Part shown: positions 5,843 through 7,287 of the stretch, piece by piece
Numbering within the stretch: the first letter of the stretch is position 1
Layout of the letters: every line of letters begins with the position of its first letter
Assembly: GCA_039030335.1 (NCBI GenBank)
Contig: JBCCEJ010000118.1
Location: forward strand, 1 to 7,287
Reading direction: 5' to 3'
From: JBCCEJ01 sp039030335
GTDB taxonomy: Bacteria; Pseudomonadota; Gammaproteobacteria; HK1
Length of the DNA: 7,287 nt
Translations under genes and position numbers: made by a program
Notes under the pieces: generated by a model
Seen by the model: the letters and a program-made list of their open reading frames with translations, nothing else
Database searches by the model: none
What the model was told of the DNA's origin: nothing

Positions 5843-6727
5843 TCAGGCGGGCCGCCCGCCGTCCGCCCACCCGTGTGACTGGAGCGTATGCGCATCATTG
5901 CGACTCGGAACGTGCTCCCCATCCGGGCGAGGATGGTCGACCCAGTGGCCGCTGGGGTCGGCGCCGCGGCAGACGATCGAGTTGCTGTTCCAGCCGTCGA
6001 AGGCCCGCACATCCGCGGACAGGTAGCGCATCGCCAGGCCGCAGCGGCGGCGGGTCGACTGATTGACCTCGGAAGCGTGCAGAATCCAATCGCTATGCAG
6101 TGAAATCTGGCCGGCCCGCAACTCGAGACTGACGGGCTGTTCACCATAGTCCAACGGATTGTCGACCGTCTGATTCAGCACGTTGTTCTCGTCGTCCCCA
6201 CTCTCGCGAAACGGTACCTGAGCGTGCAGATGCGAGCCGGGAATGACCTGCATTGCCGCGTTCTCCTCGTCGACGTCGTCGATCGCAAGCCAGATGGACA
6301 CCACCTTGCTCGGCGTCAGCGGCCAGTACGAAGCGTCCTGGTGCCAACTGACCCGCTTACCGTCGCCAGGGAGCTTCGCGAAGAAGTGACTGTGGCGGAG
6401 GATGACCGTGTCGCCGAGGAGATCCTGTGCGTAGTCGAGCAGCTTGCTGTTCGTGACGATGTCCCAGACGCCCCGGCAGTGGATGTGCCAGTTGGTCAGT
6501 TCATAACTATTCCAGCCCGCCGACTGGGCGCGCGGCAGGAGCCAGTCGAAGTAATCCCTGATGGTGCCGATCTCATCTGCGTCGAGCGCATCCAGTGGGG
6601 CCACGAAACCACGCTCGTTGTACTGCGCGATCTGCTCCGTCGACAAGACGCGCGGCGATTCCACACCGAGTGGAAAGAACTTCAGCATCCGGTCGTGCTG
6701 GGGATAAGCGTTGGTCAGTGTCTGCAT
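5843..6727 (-). CDS. Phytanoyl-CoA dioxygenase (PhyH) family Fe(II)/2-oxoglutarate oxygenase
   Basis: A 294-residue non-heme iron oxygenase of the PhyH family, whose members hydroxylate unactivated carbons using O2 and 2-oxoglutarate. The facial triad is visible: His129 and Asp131 in SWHQDASYW (127-135), and His217 in ILHASEVN (215-222). An Arg in the RRR run at 226-228 is the probable 2-oxoglutarate carboxylate ligand. The segment SIWLAIDDVDEENAAMQVIPGSH (144-166) is the typical conserved core. Asp131 is intact, so this is a hydroxylase-type site and not the HxA/HxG site of the related halogenases. The substrate may be a CoA thioester, given the neighbouring acyl-CoA dehydrogenase, or a free small molecule. 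ATG 6727 is supported by a well-placed promoter 36-64 bp upstream, with only a weak GAAAG ribosome-binding site (6741-6737); ATG 6688 (Met14) is an alternative. It is apparently monocistronic. Confidence 0.9.
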   Translation of the reverse strand: MQTLTNAYPQHDRMLKFFPLGVESPRVLSTEQIAQYNERGFVAPLDALDADEIGTIRDYFDWLLPRAQSAGWNSYELTNWHIHCRGVWDIVTNSKLLDYAQDLLGDTVILRHSHFFAKLPGDGKRVSWHQDASYWPLTPSKVVSIWLAIDDVDEENAAMQVIPGSHLHAQVPFRESGDDENNVLNQTVDNPLDYGEQPVSLELRAGQISLHSDWILHASEVNQSTRRRCGLAMRYLSADVRAFDGWNSNSIVCRGADPSGHWVDHPRPDGEHVPSRNDAHTLQSHGWADGGRPA

Positions 6728-6762
6728 GGTCGGGCACTTTCATCGGTCTCGGATCGGCCCTA

Positions 6763-6791
6763 ATGATATGGCAGCCGCAGGCGCGCGTCAG
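6763..6791 (-). promoter_or_regulatory. Predicted sigma-70 promoter of the PhyH-family oxygenase gene
   Basis: Reading the - strand, CTGACG (6791-6786, 4/6 match to the -35 consensus) is followed by a 17-bp spacer and TATCAT (6768-6763, 5/6 match to the -10 consensus). The predicted transcription start is near 6756, giving a leader of about 28 nt before the ATG at 6727. It is the best promoter-like pair in the window. Confidence 0.45.
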
Positions 6792-6795
6792 GCAC

Positions 6796-6805
6796 CCGGG
6801 CCCGG
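6796..6805. repeat. 10-bp perfect palindrome CCGGGCCCGG in the divergent oxygenase/VOC promoter region
   Basis: The palindrome lies just upstream of the predicted -35 box of the oxygenase promoter, and between it and a possible promoter of the VOC gene. It could be an operator shared by both genes. Its all-G/C makeup means chance is a serious alternative in this DNA. Confidence 0.3.
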
Positions 6806-6821
6806 ACACGAAATTCCATGC

Positions 6822-6851
6822 TTGAACCCATCTACCACCTGCGTCGAGAAT
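6822..6851 (+). promoter_or_regulatory. Tentative promoter of the VOC gene
   Basis: TTGAAC (6822-6827, 4/6) and GAGAAT (6846-6851, 4/6) are separated by 18 bp and would start transcription near 6858, about 59 nt before the ATG at 6917. The match is weak. Apart from this, the palindrome at 6796-6805 and the oxygenase promoter, I see nothing else in the 189-bp gap 6728-6916. Confidence 0.2.
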
Positions 6852-6904
6852 GTCAGGTTTTGCGGTGCGGGTCTGCCGCGCGTCAAGTATCCGATTCGCC
6901 TTCC

Positions 6905-6910
6905 GAGGAG
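6905..6910 (+). promoter_or_regulatory. Ribosome-binding site of the VOC gene
   Basis: GAGGAG lies 6 nt before the ATG at 6917, a strong Shine-Dalgarno match at good distance. It fixes the start of the gene cut by the right edge. Confidence 0.7.
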
Positions 6911-6916
6911 CGCCCG

Positions 6917-7287
6917 ATGACCATTGCAATCAACGGCATTGCGCATATTCAACTGACCGTATCCAATCCGGATGCGTGTGTACCTTTCTGGGAGAAGCTC
7001 TGTCACTTCATGGAGATGCGCACGCTGCTTCGAAACGAAGAGTCGATGTACTGCATCGGCGGCAGAACCGGCATCCTCGTGCGCGGCGCACCGGCGGGCA
7101 AACGGCACCACGAGTTCGATCAAGACACCAGCGGCCTGCATCACATCTGCTTTCGAGCGCGTAGCGTCGATGACGTCAAGGCCGTCGCCGAGTTAGCCCA
7201 ACCCCGACTAGGCGCGAAGAAGTTTAACCCCGCGGAGGAAGGCGCGCAAATTTGGCCGGGGGATTATTACGTTCTCATAGAAGACCC
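6917..7287 (+). CDS. VOC superfamily (glyoxalase/bleomycin-resistance fold) protein, 3' end outside the window
   Basis: The frame is open from ATG 6917 to the right edge, giving 123 complete codons of an unfinished gene. Two beta-alpha-beta-beta-beta modules are recognisable: the first strand GIAHIQLTVSNPD (7-19) with His10, and the second-module strand GLHHICFRARSVDDV (73-87) with His76 at the equivalent position. Both are likely metal ligands. Near the edge, GDYYVLIED (115-123) leads into the family's usual DPDG turn, and the C-terminal metal-binding Glu that normally follows would lie beyond 7287. Family members are metal-dependent isomerases, epimerases, lyases or extradiol dioxygenases; the short single-domain size inferred here (~130-150 residues) fits glyoxalase or epimerase-like enzymes more than extradiol dioxygenases. 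Reaction and substrate are undetermined. It is divergent from the PhyH-family gene across a 189-bp gap. Confidence 0.88.
   Translation, partial: MTIAINGIAHIQLTVSNPDACVPFWEKLCHFMEMRTLLRNEESMYCIGGRTGILVRGAPAGKRHHEFDQDTSGLHHICFRARSVDDVKAVAELAQPRLGAKKFNPAEEGAQIWPGDYYVLIED

Noticed and set aside
5846..5860. GGCGGG-CCG-CCCGCC stem just past the acyl-CoA dehydrogenase gene as a bidirectional terminator.
   Set aside because: The stem is only 6 bp with a 3-nt loop, has no T-run on either side, and lies inside the last codons of the oxygenase gene. I see no intrinsic terminator at either convergent junction.
5843..6727. Possible iron/2-oxoglutarate halogenase, because the sequence resembles the PhyH-like chlorinating enzymes.
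   Set aside because: The iron-binding motif is His129-Gln-Asp131. Halogenases of this fold replace the Asp with Ala or Gly to make room for chloride.
6837..6858. Inverted repeat ACCTG...CAGGT as an operator for the VOC gene.
   Set aside because: The arms are only 5 bp with a 12-nt spacer and do not extend; this is expected by chance in a 189-bp gap.

Overview
The window is G+C-rich, gene-dense DNA with typical Shine-Dalgarno sites and bacterial metabolic families. It looks like a chromosomal accessory (catabolic or amino-acid/acyl-CoA) region of a high-GC Gram-negative bacterium. A proteobacterium is my best guess, but that rests on gene style and families rather than on a phylogenetic marker. 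I see no tRNA, rRNA, CRISPR array, insertion sequence, transposase or phage gene, and no transcription regulator.

Layout, left to right: (1) the last 17 codons of an upstream + strand gene (2-55), then a + strand VanZ-like membrane protein (91-1410) with an unusual extra N-terminal module and a long Pro-rich insert. (2) A - strand pair: an acetamidase/formamidase-family amidase (3592 down to 2486) followed, with a 4-bp ATGA stop/start overlap, by a PLP-dependent threonine aldolase-type enzyme (2489 down to 1434). (3) Divergent from these across a 219-bp gap, a + strand pair: an SDR oxidoreductase (3812-4606) and an acyl-CoA dehydrogenase (4646-5803). (4) A - strand phytanoyl-CoA dioxygenase-family Fe(II)/2-oxoglutarate oxygenase (6727 down to 5843). 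(5) Divergent from it across a 189-bp gap, a + strand VOC/glyoxalase-fold protein that runs off the right edge (6917 to beyond 7287).

Together, genes 2-5 look like parts of a small-molecule pathway: a C-H hydroxylase, an acyl-CoA dehydrogenase with an alcohol dehydrogenase (a beta-oxidation-like pair), an amide hydrolase, a beta-hydroxy-amino-acid lyase and a VOC enzyme. The substrate cannot be read from the sequence, and joint function is inference from proximity. The most notable molecular details are a Glu-to-Asp change at the usual catalytic-base position of the acyl-CoA dehydrogenase, a Cys at the usual catalytic-tetrad Asn position of the SDR, and the composite architecture of the VanZ protein. 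I found no clear evidence of a wholly new system; the best candidate is the pathway encoded by this cluster.
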